From: Geodermatophilus sp. TF02-6
Lineage (GTDB): Bacteria > Actinomycetota > Actinomycetes > Mycobacteriales > Geodermatophilaceae
Direction: 5' to 3'
Assembly: GCF_003319115.1 (NCBI RefSeq)
Contig: NZ_QOHF01000016.1
Location: 57,708-121,707 of the forward strand
Length of the DNA: 64,000 nt
Below are positions 20,973-29,247 of the stretch, piece after piece. The first letter of the stretch is position 1, and the number at the start of each line of letters is the position of its first letter. The notes beneath the pieces are model-generated. The model did not search any database. It worked only from the letters and a program-made list of their open reading frames with translations, and was not told the DNA's origin. A program made the translations under genes and the position numbers.

Positions 20973-22565
20973 ATGTCCACCGACCACCTGCCCGGCACCG
21001 GTCCGGGCGACCCCGCCCGGACAGAAGAACCGCTCGTCCCGGTCGCCAGCAGGCTCAAGGCGGGGTCGCTCGGCCTGCTGGGCGTGCTGTTCATGGCCGT
21101 GGCCAACGCCGCACCGATCACCGCGATGACCGGCAACGTGCCGATCGCCATCGGATCCGGCAACGGGCTGGGCGCTCCGGCGGGTTTCCTGGTGGCGACG
21201 GTGATCCTCACCCTGTTCACCGTCGGCTTCGTCGCGATGGCCCGGCACATCACCACCGCGGGCGGGTTCTACGGCTTCATCTCCCACGGCCTGGGCCAGG
21301 TCTGGGGGCTGGCCGCCGGGGTGCTGGCCACCGTGGCCTACGTCGTCTTCGAGGGGTCGCTGATCGGGATCTTCAGCTACTTCGCCTCCGACGCGATCGA
21401 CCAGTGGTTCGGCTGGGACGTCGACTGGCTGGTGCTGGCCGGCGTCGGGATCCTGATCGTCGCGGTGCTCGGCTACTTCGACATCAGCCTGGCCGCCATC
21501 GTCCTCGGCGTCTTCCTCGTCGCCGAGGTCGTGCTGCTGTCCGCGCTGGCGCTGTCGGTGCTGGTCCGCGGCGGCGGGCCGGACGGGATCGTGTGGCAGT
21601 CGGTCAACCCGGTGGAGGCGTTCACCCGGCTGCCGGAGGGCGGCGGCTTCGGCATCGAGGGGCTGGCGGCGGGCAGCGCGGCGATCGGCCTGTTCTTCGC
21701 CTTCTGGTCCTGGGTCGGGTTCGAGACGACGGCGGTCTACGGCGAGGAGTCGCGCAATCCCAAGCGCATCGTCCCGCGGGCCACCCTGCTGGCGGTCGTC
21801 GGGCTGGGGCTGTTCTACACGTTCGTCTCCTGGATGGTGATCTCCGGCAACGGCGCCCGGCGGTCGGTGGAGCTGGGGGCCTCCTTCGACGGCATCGGCC
21901 TGTTCGCCGGGCTGGCCGAGCGCAACCTGGGCGGCGCCTGGGTGGTCGACGTGTACCTGTTCCTCATCGTGGCCGGGTCGTTCGCCTGCGCGCTGGCCTT
22001 CCACAACGCCGCCGCGCGCTACATGTACGCCATCGGCCGGGAGCTGCCCGCGTGGCGCCGCTCGCTGGGGGCCACGCACTCGGTCCACGGCTCGCCGCAC
22101 GTCGCCTCGGTGGTGCAGTCGCTGGTCACCGCCGTGCTGACCGTGGCCTTCTACGTGCTCACCGTGGGCGGAGAGGACCCGCTGCAGGGCGCCTACACCT
22201 ACCAGTACGGGCTGCTGGCGCTGATGGGGACGATGGCCATCCTGCTGGTGCAGTCGATCTGCTCGGCGGCGGTGGTCGTCTACTTCCACGTGCGCAAGGT
22301 GCACCCGGGCAACGTGCTCACCACCGGCGTCGTCCCGGCGCTGGGCGGCCTGGGCATGCTCTACGTCGTCTACCTGCTGTTCGACAACCTCAGCTTCGCC
22401 GGTGGCGGCGCCGCGGTCTCGCCGTTCTTCCACGCCATCCCGTACCTGGTCGCCGCGGTGTTCGTGGCCGCCGCCGGGTGGGCGCTGTGGCTGCGGTCGC
22501 GCCGTCCGGAGGTGTTCGCGACCATCGGCCGCACGGTGCTCGACGAGAGCCACGAGCGGGCGTGA
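20973..22565 (+). CDS. APC superfamily amino acid/amine permease
   Basis: 530 residues with about 12 hydrophobic segments. The N-terminal ANAAPITAMTGNVPIA and the following ITTAGGFYGFISHGLGQ match the unwound-helix and helix-3 region of APC transporters, and FWSWVGFETTAVYGEESRNP matches the helix-6/7 loop. It probably brings an amine or amino acid into the cell with protons. It sits 42 nt after the amine oxidase with its own GAGGAG site, so amine import for that enzyme is the likely role. It ends 66 nt before the convergent ligB stop; that gap has a GACCCCGAGGCC duplication but no clear terminator. Confidence 0.9.
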   Translation: MSTDHLPGTGPGDPARTEEPLVPVASRLKAGSLGLLGVLFMAVANAAPITAMTGNVPIAIGSGNGLGAPAGFLVATVILTLFTVGFVAMARHITTAGGFYGFISHGLGQVWGLAAGVLATVAYVVFEGSLIGIFSYFASDAIDQWFGWDVDWLVLAGVGILIVAVLGYFDISLAAIVLGVFLVAEVVLLSALALSVLVRGGGPDGIVWQSVNPVEAFTRLPEGGGFGIEGLAAGSAAIGLFFAFWSWVGFETTAVYGEESRNPKRIVPRATLLAVVGLGLFYTFVSWMVISGNGARRSVELGASFDGIGLFAGLAERNLGGAWVVDVYLFLIVAGSFACALAFHNAAARYMYAIGRELPAWRRSLGATHSVHGSPHVASVVQSLVTAVLTVAFYVLTVGGEDPLQGAYTYQYGLLALMGTMAILLVQSICSAAVVVYFHVRKVHPGNVLTTGVVPALGGLGMLYVVYLLFDNLSFAGGGAAVSPFFHAIPYLVAAVFVAAAGWALWLRSRRPEVFATIGRTVLDESHERA

Positions 22566-22631
22566 CCGGACCCCTGCACCCCGCCTCCGACCCCGAGGCC
22601 GACCCCGAGGCCGTGTCGTGGCCGCGGCCGC

Positions 22632-24164
22632 TCAGCCGCCGGTGAGCAGCGCGCGGACGGCGTCGACCGTGTCCGCCTCGGCGGGGGTCTTGTCCGGCCG
22701 GTAGCGCACCACCCGGGCGAAGCGCAGGGCGACGCCGCCCGGGTAGCGGGGGCTGCGCTGGGCGCCGTCCAGGGCGACCTCGACGACCAGCTCGGGGGCG
22801 AGCAGCACGCCCCAGGACGTCTGCTCGTGGGCGAGCCCGGGAAAGGTGTGCGTCTGCCAGTCCAGCAGCTCGTCGGTCATCCCCTTGAAGGTCTTGCCCA
22901 CCATCACCGGCTCCCCGCCGTCGGGGTCGCGGGCGCCCAGGTGGATGTTCGACAGCCTCCCCGACCGGCGGCCGTACCCCCACTCCGCGCCGAGCACGAC
23001 CAGGTCGAGGGTGTGCACCGGCTTGACCTTCTGCCAGGCCCGGCCGCGCCGGCCGGCGGCGTAGGCCGCGTCGAGGGCCTTGACGACGACGCCCTCGTGG
23101 CCGGCGGCCAGCGCGTCGTCGAGCACCTGCGCCGCCTCCTCCGGGCCGGGCCGCCGCACGCCGGGCATCCGCAGCGGCGCGTGCTCGCGGGCGGCCAGCA
23201 GCCGGGCGAGCGCGTCGAGGCGGACGTGCAGCGGCTCGTCGAGCAGGTCGCGGCCGTCGAGGTGCAGCAGGTCGAAGAAGTACGGGGACAGCAGCACGCC
23301 GGCGTCGGCGCCGTCGCTGCCGAAGCGGCTCATGGTGTCCTGGAAGGCGCGCGGCCGGCCGTCGTCGTCCAGGGCGAGGGTCTCCCCGTCGAGGACGGCG
23401 ACGTCGCACGGCAGGGCCCGCACGCGCTCGACCAGCTCGGGCACCCCGTCGGTCACCTCCCGCAGGGTGCGGGTCCACACCCGGACGACGTCGCCGTCGC
23501 GGTGGACCTGGATGCGGGCGCCGTCGAGCTTGTGCTCCACGGTCACCTCCGCGCCCAGGTCGGCGAGCGCGGCGTCCAGCGAGGAGCCGGGGCTGGCCAG
23601 CATCGGCCGCACCGGCCGGCCGACCCGCAGGCGGACCGCGTCGAGGGCGTCGACGCCGCCGGCCAGCGCGGTGGCCGCGGTCTGCGGCAGGCTGCCGGAG
23701 AGCATGAACGCCCGCCGCACGTGCGCCGCGGGGACGCCGGCCGCGGCGGCGACCGCGTCGAGGACGACGCCCTCGAGCGCGCCCTGGCGCAGCTCCCCGG
23801 TGAGCAGCCGGACGAGGAAGCGCTGCTCGTCGGCGGTGGCCGCGCAGAACAGCTCGCCGAGCGCCGCCTTGCGCCGGGCGGCCGACCCCGGCCCGGCGGT
23901 CGCGGCCAGCTCGGTGAGCGCCCGGTCGACGGCGGCGACGGTCAGCGCCGGACCCGGGGCGGGGTCGTGTGCCAGCCGGGACAGCGTCCGCCAGCCCACG
24001 CCGATCCGGCCCTGCAGCGGCTCACCGGCCAGCCACGCGGTGACCGGCGGCACCTCCTCGGCGCCCGCCCGCCGCAGCAGCTCGGCGACGGCCGCGGCCT
24101 TCGCGCCGCGGGAGCGGGTGGCCGCGACCGCGGCGGAGGCGGCGACGACGTCGGCGAGCAGCAC
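22632..24164 (-). CDS. ligB: ATP-dependent DNA ligase, LigB type
   Basis: 510 residues, almost the length of mycobacterial LigB (507). The order is an N-terminal alpha-helical DNA-binding domain, then the nucleotidyltransferase with motif I Lys212 in VEHKLDG, motif III DGETLA, motif IV EGVVVKALD and motif V WQKVKP, then an OB fold ending FARVVRYRPDKTP. It seals nicks through an enzyme-AMP intermediate. Bacterial LigB enzymes are dispensable accessories to NAD-dependent LigA. GTG at 24164 is chosen by comparison with LigB; no strong ribosome site is visible, so the start may be slightly off. It lies downstream of, and on the same strand as, the ECF41-linked oxidoreductase (128-nt gap). Confidence 0.93.
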   Translation of the reverse strand: MLLADVVAASAAVAATRSRGAKAAAVAELLRRAGAEEVPPVTAWLAGEPLQGRIGVGWRTLSRLAHDPAPGPALTVAAVDRALTELAATAGPGSAARRKAALGELFCAATADEQRFLVRLLTGELRQGALEGVVLDAVAAAAGVPAAHVRRAFMLSGSLPQTAATALAGGVDALDAVRLRVGRPVRPMLASPGSSLDAALADLGAEVTVEHKLDGARIQVHRDGDVVRVWTRTLREVTDGVPELVERVRALPCDVAVLDGETLALDDDGRPRAFQDTMSRFGSDGADAGVLLSPYFFDLLHLDGRDLLDEPLHVRLDALARLLAAREHAPLRMPGVRRPGPEEAAQVLDDALAAGHEGVVVKALDAAYAAGRRGRAWQKVKPVHTLDLVVLGAEWGYGRRSGRLSNIHLGARDPDGGEPVMVGKTFKGMTDELLDWQTHTFPGLAHEQTSWGVLLAPELVVEVALDGAQRSPRYPGGVALRFARVVRYRPDKTPAEADTVDAVRALLTGG

Positions 24165-24292
24165 GACGCCATCGTCGCAACCGCCACCGACACCCCGGCC
24201 GTCCCGCCCGGGAAGGGGGTCACCTGCACCGGCGGGCGCCGGCGCCCGGGGTCGGCCGCCGGCGCCTCCGTGGACGGGGTCCACCGCGGCAC

Positions 24293-25492
24293 CTAGGCCC
24301 GGCGGGCGGCCCGCGGACCCGTCCGCCGTCGGCCTCCGGCGCGGGCGAGGCGCTCGGCCGCGGCGGTGGCGGCGGTGACGGCGCTGGCGACCGACACCTC
24401 GGCCAGCAGACCGGGGGCGGCGACCTCGTCCCCGGCGAGGAACACGTCGTCGCCCTGGTCGATGCCCGGCCGGTCCCGCCAGGTGCACCCGGGCAGGTCC
24501 AGCGCGCCGGTGCGGCCGCGCGCCACCGCGTCGCGGCGCCACACCGTCCGCCCGCGCCAGCCGGGGACGCCGAGCCCGACGAACTCCTCGAGCGCGGCGG
24601 AGGACGCCGCACGGTCCTCCCCCTCGCGCAGCGGCCGGTGGGCCTGGACCAGGACGCAGCCGGCCGGCGCGAGCGTGGGGTCGACCCGGGAGAAGCCCTC
24701 CAGCCAGCCGGCCTCGTCCAGGTCGGAGACGATGAACGCATCCCCGCGGCGGCGCTCGACGACGACGTCCAGCAGCATCGTGCTGCCGCCGACGGCGGGG
24801 GTGGCCAGCGGCCGGCCGAGCAGCGTGCGCACCGCCGGCAGGGACGTCGCCACCACGGTCGGCCCGTCGGGCAGGGTGGGAACCGGGCTGCCGACCTCGA
24901 TCCGGACGCCCAGGCCGCGGGCGTGGTCGGCGAGCCGGTCGACGAGCGCCGCCCAACCGCCGACCAGGTAGCGGGGGCCGCCGGTGGGGTTGGTCACCCG
25001 CAGCAGCCGCTCCCACACGAAGGCCGCCGAGAGCCTGCCCGGGTCGGCGGTGTAGGTCACCACCCCGGCGAACGAGGAGGCCGCCGCGGCCGCCTCGTCG
25101 CCGAGCACGCCCGCCACCCAGCTGCGGAAGTCGGTCCCGACGGGCGCGGTCCGTGCCCGCCCGGCGAGCAGCCGCAGCAGCCCGGCCGGCGGGGCGGCGC
25201 GCAGCCGCCCGTCGCGGCGGAAGCGGATGCCGCCGGCGGCCGAGAACGACAGCCGGCGGGAGGGCCGGGTGAGCCCGCGGCGGGAGAGCCAGGCCCACGC
25301 CGGCCCGTCGGCGTACAGGACGTGCGGCCCGTCGTTGGCCACGAACGGAGCCGGCGTCGAGCGCGCCCGCCCACCCAGCCGGGGGTGCGCCTCCAGCAGC
25401 CGCACGTCGGCACCGGCCTCGGCCGCCGTGACCGCGGCGACCAGACCGGCCAGACCGCCACCCACCACCACCAGTTCGCCTCTGCTGCTCAT
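24293..25492 (-). CDS. FAD-dependent oxidoreductase (phytoene desaturase/amine oxidase-like)
   Basis: 399 residues. VVVGGGLAGLVAAVTA followed by LLEAHPRLGGRARS is the FAD-binding start of the phytoene desaturase/flavin amine oxidase clan, and FLAGDEVAAPGLLAEVSVAS is the C-terminal FAD motif. The substrate is unknown. It is divergent from the ECF41 sigma gene and shares a matching promoter with it. ECF41 sigma factors are commonly next to an oxidoreductase, decarboxylase or epimerase gene that they control, so this is probably its target. The ATG lies about 8 nt from the -10 element, so the mRNA is likely leaderless. Confidence 0.85.
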   Translation of the reverse strand: MSSRGELVVVGGGLAGLVAAVTAAEAGADVRLLEAHPRLGGRARSTPAPFVANDGPHVLYADGPAWAWLSRRGLTRPSRRLSFSAAGGIRFRRDGRLRAAPPAGLLRLLAGRARTAPVGTDFRSWVAGVLGDEAAAAASSFAGVVTYTADPGRLSAAFVWERLLRVTNPTGGPRYLVGGWAALVDRLADHARGLGVRIEVGSPVPTLPDGPTVVATSLPAVRTLLGRPLATPAVGGSTMLLDVVVERRRGDAFIVSDLDEAGWLEGFSRVDPTLAPAGCVLVQAHRPLREGEDRAASSAALEEFVGLGVPGWRGRTVWRRDAVARGRTGALDLPGCTWRDRPGIDQGDDVFLAGDEVAAPGLLAEVSVASAVTAATAAAERLARAGGRRRTGPRAARRA

Positions 25493-25500
25493 GCCGTGAA

Positions 25501-25527
25501 GACACGACCCGGCCGGCGGCTGTGACA
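25501..25527 (-). promoter_or_regulatory. ECF41-type promoter for the oxidoreductase
   Basis: Read on the minus strand: TGTCACA, 15 nt, GTGTC. TGTCACA is the known -35 core of ECF41/SigJ promoters. The downstream ATG begins about 8 nt after the -10 element. Confidence 0.7.
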
Positions 25528-25566
25528 TCCCCGCCCGGACATCCCCGCCCGGACATCCCCGCCCGG
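25525..25566. repeat. Three tandem 14-bp repeats between the divergent ECF41 promoters
   Basis: ACATCCCCGCCCGG is present three times in exact tandem, between the two TGTCACA elements. It may bind a regulator or space the promoters. Confidence 0.85.
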
Positions 25567-25586
25567 CGACCCGGGAGCCGCAGACG

Positions 25587-25613
25587 TGTCACAGCCGGCC
25601 GGGCGGCGGTGTC
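25587..25613 (+). promoter_or_regulatory. ECF41-type promoter of sigJ (autoregulation)
   Basis: TGTCACA, 15 nt, GTGTC, identical in elements and spacing to the opposite-strand promoter. The GTG start lies about 9 nt past the -10 element, pointing to a leaderless transcript. Confidence 0.7.
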
Positions 25614-25622
25614 ATACCGTCT

Positions 25623-26534
25623 GTGGACCCCTCCGCGGACCAGGAGCCGACGCAGACCTTCGAGCGGTACCGGTCCCTGCTGACCGGCCTCGCGTACCGG
25701 ATCCTCGGCAGCGTCGCCGACGCCGAGGACGTGGTGCAGGAGACGTGGCTGCGCTGGTCGGCGGTCGACTCCGCCGACGTGCGCGACCCGCGGGCCCTCC
25801 TCACCACCATCGCCTCCCGGCTGGCCCTCAACGCGCTGCGGTCGCGGCGCGACCGCCGCGAGAGCTACGTCGGGCCGTGGCTGCCCGAGCCGGTGCCCAC
25901 CGCCGACGACGGGTCGTCCGTCGCCGACCCGGTCGAGCCGGTGCTGCTGGCCGAGAGCGTGTCGCTGGCCTTCCTGGTGGTGCTGGAGTCGCTGTCCCCG
26001 CTGGAGCGGGTGGCCTTCGTGCTGCACGACCTGTTCGGCTTCGGCCACGACGAGGTCGCCCTCGTCCTGGGCCGCTCCGAGCCGGCGGTGCGCCAACTCA
26101 CCTCCCGCGCCCGGCACCACGTGCAGCAACGGCGTCCGCACGCGGTCAGCGATCCCGAGGAGCACGCCCGCGTCACCGCCGCGTTCATGAGGGCCGCCGT
26201 CGACGGGCAGGTGTCCGCGCTGCTCGAGCTGCTCGCACCCGACGTCGTCCTGCTCACCGACGCCGGCGGGACCCAGAAGGCGGCGCTGCGGCCCATCCAC
26301 GGAGCGGACAAGGCGGCCCGTTTCCTCACCGCGATCAGCTCCGACGTCACCGGGGTCCGCTGGACGCTGGCTCCCCTCAACGGCCGCACCGGCGTCGTCG
26401 TGCACCTCGCCGACGGCCTGCTGGGCACCGTCGACCTCGACGTCAGCGCAGGACGGGTCAACACCGTGCGCGTGCAGCTGAACGCCGCGAAGCTCACCGC
26501 CGTCCGCCGCGCCGCCGACACCGGAGGACCCTGA
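25623..26534 (+). CDS. sigJ: ECF41-family sigma factor SigJ
   Basis: 303 residues. Region 2 (YRILGSVADAEDVVQETWLRW) and region 4 (SPLERVAFVLHDLFGFGHDE, PAVRQLTSRARHHV) are typical ECF. The linker carries WLPEP, an ECF41 mark. The C-terminal 120 residues form the SnoaL-like extension that replaces an anti-sigma factor in this group, ending in LNAAKL (family NPxKL); the usual DGGGK is altered to DAGGTQK. In known ECF41 proteins this domain both activates and inhibits the sigma. GTG start; likely leaderless. It is followed by DUF6463 with a TGATG overlap and is divergent from an oxidoreductase. The stimulus is unknown. Confidence 0.93.
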   Translation: MDPSADQEPTQTFERYRSLLTGLAYRILGSVADAEDVVQETWLRWSAVDSADVRDPRALLTTIASRLALNALRSRRDRRESYVGPWLPEPVPTADDGSSVADPVEPVLLAESVSLAFLVVLESLSPLERVAFVLHDLFGFGHDEVALVLGRSEPAVRQLTSRARHHVQQRRPHAVSDPEEHARVTAAFMRAAVDGQVSALLELLAPDVVLLTDAGGTQKAALRPIHGADKAARFLTAISSDVTGVRWTLAPLNGRTGVVVHLADGLLGTVDLDVSAGRVNTVRVQLNAAKLTAVRRAADTGGP

Positions 26535-27058
26535 TGCCGATCCGCCCCGCTGCGCCGCCCGCCCGCCATCCCCGACCGGTCGTCGGCGTGTCGCTGCTGA
26601 CCATCAGCGCCGCCCACCTGGCCCTCGGCGCCGTCGCCCACTGCAGGACCTTCGCCGCGATGGCCGCCGACGGCCTCGTCGGCAGCCTCGACCCCGCCCC
26701 TGGCGCACCGGAGAGCGCCGCGCGGCGCGGGAACGCCTTCTGGTTCGAGACCACCGGCGTCGCGCTGCTGCTCCTCGGCGGACTGACCGACCGGCTGGAA
26801 CGTCAGGGCCACCCGCTGCCGCCCGGGCTGGGGTGGGGGCTGGGCGCCACCGCGCTGCTCGGCGGGGCGGTCGTCCCCGTGTCCGGGGTCTGGACCCTGC
26901 TCGTCCCCGCCGCCGTCGTGCTCACCCGGTCGAGGACGACCCGCCCGCGGGAGTCCAGCGGCGGAGACCGGCGCGGGAGGGGCCGCCGCGCCCAGCAGTA
27001 CCGCCGACGCGCCGACGGTGGTGCCATGGGGAGGAGGAGATCCGGGAGGACACCATGA
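26534..27058 (+). CDS. Small membrane protein, DUF6463-like
   Basis: 174 residues with about four hydrophobic segments in the first 130 (ISAAHLALGAV, FWFETTGVALLLLGGL, LGATALLGGAVVPVSGVW, LLVPAAVVLT), then a basic Arg/Gly-rich tail. The pattern resembles DUF6463 proteins often found after SigJ genes; function unknown. The ATG overlaps the sigJ stop by one base (TGATG), so it is translationally coupled and probably under the same ECF41 promoter. Its stop overlaps the next start (ATGA). The tail may be partly spurious read-through of a shorter ancestral gene. Confidence 0.7.
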   Translation: MPIRPAAPPARHPRPVVGVSLLTISAAHLALGAVAHCRTFAAMAADGLVGSLDPAPGAPESAARRGNAFWFETTGVALLLLGGLTDRLERQGHPLPPGLGWGLGATALLGGAVVPVSGVWTLLVPAAVVLTRSRTTRPRESSGGDRRGRGRRAQQYRRRADGGAMGRRRSGRTP

Positions 27059-27420
27059 CCGACGAGCAGATCCACGACGCGCCCGCCCGGGGCGGTGCCG
27101 TCGTGCCGTGGCGCGCCTCGGGGCTGCCCGAGCCGGGCCGGCGGCCGGCCCGGCTCGCCGCCGCGGCCCGCACCCTCGCCCGCACGCGGCCCGCGCGGGT
27201 CGTCCGGGCGCTGCCGGCCGGGCCGGTGCTGCGCGCCTCCGTGGCCGCGGTGGCCACGGCGGCCGTGGGCACGGTGCTGCGCGGTCTGGTCGCCGCGGCA
27301 CGGTCCGGAGGCGACGTGCCACCCCTGGCGCCGGTGCGGCCCTCCCCGGAGCCGGCCGCCGGCACCGACGTCCTGGTGCGGTGGACGTCGGTCGAGATCC
27401 GCTGGACGTCGGACCGCTGA
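27055..27420 (+). CDS. Hypothetical Ala/Arg-rich protein, 121 residues
   Basis: ATG at 27055 has GGGAGGA 4-5 nt upstream and overlaps the preceding stop by 4 nt, so it belongs to the sigJ operon. The sequence has a basic Ala/Arg-rich first half, a short hydrophobic stretch (ASVAAVATAAVGTVLRGLV) and a C-terminus ending VRWTSVEIRWTSDR. I do not recognise the family. A membrane-associated role is possible from the single hydrophobic stretch, but this is weak. Confidence 0.6.
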   Translation: MTDEQIHDAPARGGAVVPWRASGLPEPGRRPARLAAAARTLARTRPARVVRALPAGPVLRASVAAVATAAVGTVLRGLVAAARSGGDVPPLAPVRPSPEPAAGTDVLVRWTSVEIRWTSDR

Positions 27421-27508
27421 CCGACCGGGTCCGGGTCGGCGCACCGGCGGGACGCCGGGACCGGCGCAGGCGACGGCTGAGCCGGACACGGCGCCGGGGG
27501 CCGTGCCG

Positions 27509-28258
27509 CTATCCGCGCCCGAGGTAGGGCATGCCGGTGGCGTGCACGGTCAGCTGCGCCACGTTGGCGTCCAGCGGCAGGCTGGCCATGTAGACCACCG
27601 CGCGGGCGACGTCCCCGACCGCCATCCTCGGCTCGGACCGCACGCTGCCGTCGGCCTGCCGCACGCCGGCCGCCATCCGCTCGGTCATCTCGGTGGCGGC
27701 GTTGCCCACGTCGATCTGTCCGCAGGCGATGCGGTGGGGCCGCCCGTCCAGGGCGGTCGCCCGGGTCAGCCCGGTCACGGCGTGCTTGGTGGCCGTGTAC
27801 GCGGCCGACATCGGCCGCGGGACCTGGGCCGAGATGGAGCCGTTGTTGACGATCCGGCCGCCTGCGGGCCGCTGGGCGCGCATGACCCGGAACGCCTCGC
27901 GGGTGCACAGGAAGACGCCGGTCAGGTTCACCGCCACGACCGCCTCCCACTCGCCCAGCGGCACGTCGCCGACCTCGTGCTCCGGCGCGGACCGGCCCGC
28001 GTTGTTGACCAGCAGGTCCACCCGCCCGTGGGCGGCCACCGCCTCGTCGAACAGCGCCCGCACCGATGCCTCGTCGGTCACGTCGGCCGGCACCGGGTGC
28101 AGCGCCGCGCCGCCGCCTCGCTCGGCCACCGCGCGCAGCGCCTCGGCCCGGCGGCCGGCTAGGACGACCCGCCAGCCCTCGGCGGCCAGGGCCAGCGCCG
28201 TGGCCGCCCCGATGCCGCTGCCCGCGCCCGTCACGATGGCCACCCCTGCGCGCACCAC
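27509..28258 (-). CDS. SDR family oxidoreductase
   Basis: 249 residues, classical [11 protein letters not shown] cofactor loop, NNAG, and Tyr/Lys in [10 protein letters not shown], with a preceding Ser in NNGSISAQ. The C-terminus ([20 protein letters not shown]) is typical of short-chain dehydrogenases of unassigned substrate in actinobacteria. The GTG start follows GGGAGGT. It stands alone on the minus strand and is divergent from the truncated BKACE gene. A general NAD(P)-dependent alcohol/ketone oxidoreductase; no specific reaction can be claimed. Confidence 0.88.
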   Translation of the reverse strand: MVRAGVAIVTGAGSGIGAATALALAAEGWRVVLAGRRAEALRAVAERGGGAALHPVPADVTDEASVRALFDEAVAAHGRVDLLVNNAGRSAPEHEVGDVPLGEWEAVVAVNLTGVFLCTREAFRVMRAQRPAGGRIVNNGSISAQVPRPMSAAYTATKHAVTGLTRATALDGRPHRIACGQIDVGNAATEMTERMAAGVRQADGSVRSEPRMAVGDVARAVVYMASLPLDANVAQLTVHATGMPYLGRG

Positions 28259-28359
28259 CGCACCTCCCGGTCAGGCCGCGTCCCGTTCCGCGGCAGGCGC
28301 CCCATCCTGTTCCCGACGGGCGTTGGCGGCGCGCGCGGTCCCCGGCACGGTGGAGCGCC

Positions 28360-28707
28360 ATGAGGACGCAGCCGGTGTGGCTCGAGGTGGCGCTCAACGG
28401 GCCGTGGACGCGGGCGCGGCAGCCGGGCATCCCGGTGACCGGCGGCGAGCTCGTCGAGCAGGCCGTGGCCTGCGCCGGCGAGGGTGCGGCGGTCGTGCAC
28501 CTGCACGCCTACGACGACGCCGGGTCCCCGCGGGAGGCCTGCGAGCTCTACGCCGACTCCGCCTCCGACGTCCGGACCGGGCTGGGCATCTGCCGCGACT
28601 CCGGCCTGGTGCCCAGCTACGCCGTCTACGAGCCGGGTTTCCTCCGCGCCGGCGCGGCGGCGGGTGGGCGGCTGGCCACCCCGGCCGAGGTCCGCGCCCC
28701 CACCTGA
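28360..28707 (+). pseudogene. Truncated beta-keto acid cleavage enzyme (BKACE, DUF849) gene
   Basis: 115 codons. The start (VWLEVALNGPWTRARQPGIPVT, split by eye as WLEVALNGPW then QPGIPVT) and VVHLHAYDDAGSPREA are clear BKACE signatures: the His-x-His that binds the catalytic metal is present as HLHAY. Full-length family members are about 270-310 residues, so more than half is missing, including the substrate pocket. The frame ends at 28707 and an inverted-repeat structure follows. BKACE enzymes join a beta-keto acid with acetyl-CoA to give acetoacetyl-CoA and an amide or betaine. This copy should be inactive. Confidence 0.75.
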
Positions 28708-28738
28708 CGGAGACGTGGGCGGCCTCCCTGCAGGCAGA

Positions 28739-28831
28739 AGGACCCCCTCCTCCCCACCCTCGCTCCGCTCGGGGCGGTGCCCTGGAGGGGGCCAGGCGCG
28801 AGCTCGCGAGTGGCGGGGGGCAGGGGGTCCT
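28739..28831. terminator. Large imperfect inverted repeat between BKACE fragment and dhaM
   Basis: A left arm of about 25 nt at 28739-28763 (starting AGGACCCCCT) pairs with 28806-28831 (ending AGGGGGTCCT), with a few mismatches. The loop contains a second GC-rich hairpin. Lying between convergent genes, it probably ends transcription both ways. The size and nested form are also typical of a dispersed palindromic element. Confidence 0.6.
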
Positions 28832-28834
28832 CCA

Positions 28835-29245
28835 TCAGCCGGCCAGGTGCGCCTGCTTGGGCGCCAGCCCGCGCGCCGCCTCGCCCGCCACCCGGTCCCG
28901 GTCGGCGCCCGCGGCCGCGGTCACCGCGGCTCCGACCAGCCCCTCCACCAGCGGCGCGGGGGAGAGCACCACCCGGGCGCGGACGTCGTCGTCGAGCAGC
29001 TCCAGGGCGGTCTCGGCCGACAGCACGGCGCTGCCGAGGTCCATGAGGACGACGACGCCGTCCCCGCTGTCGGCCGCGGTCACCGCGTCGGCGATCGCCG
29101 TGGCGTCGGTGCCCAGGCCGCCGTCGACGTCGCCGGCCGCCACCTCGACGGCCAGCTCCCGGCCGGGCAGCATGCCGCGGGCGAGCTCGACCGCGGCGTC
29201 GGCCAGCGCGCGGCTGTGCGACACCACCACCAGCCCGACGGGCAC
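28835..29245 (-). CDS. dhaM: Dihydroxyacetone kinase phosphotransfer subunit DhaM
   Basis: 136 residues, a single EIIA-mannose-like domain. The phosphorylatable His is residue 10 in VVVSHSRALA, and MDLGSAVLSAE is also typical of DhaM. It takes phosphate from the PTS protein HPr and passes it to ADP bound on DhaL. Unlike E. coli DhaM it has no fused HPr or EI parts, as in many Gram-positive bacteria. GTG start 2 nt after the dhaL stop, so it is the last gene of a dhaK-dhaL-dhaM operon. Confidence 0.92.
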   Translation of the reverse strand: MPVGLVVVSHSRALADAAVELARGMLPGRELAVEVAAGDVDGGLGTDATAIADAVTAADSGDGVVVLMDLGSAVLSAETALELLDDDVRARVVLSPAPLVEGLVGAAVTAAAGADRDRVAGEAARGLAPKQAHLAG

Positions 29246-29247
29246 GC

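Noticed and set aside
16893..22553. 1886-codon open frame on the minus strand
   Set aside because: Runs antisense through the monooxygenase, DUF2254, amine oxidase and permease genes; composition is that of a shadow frame.
25525..25566. CRISPR-like array
   Set aside because: Units are directly tandem with no spacers and no cas genes nearby.
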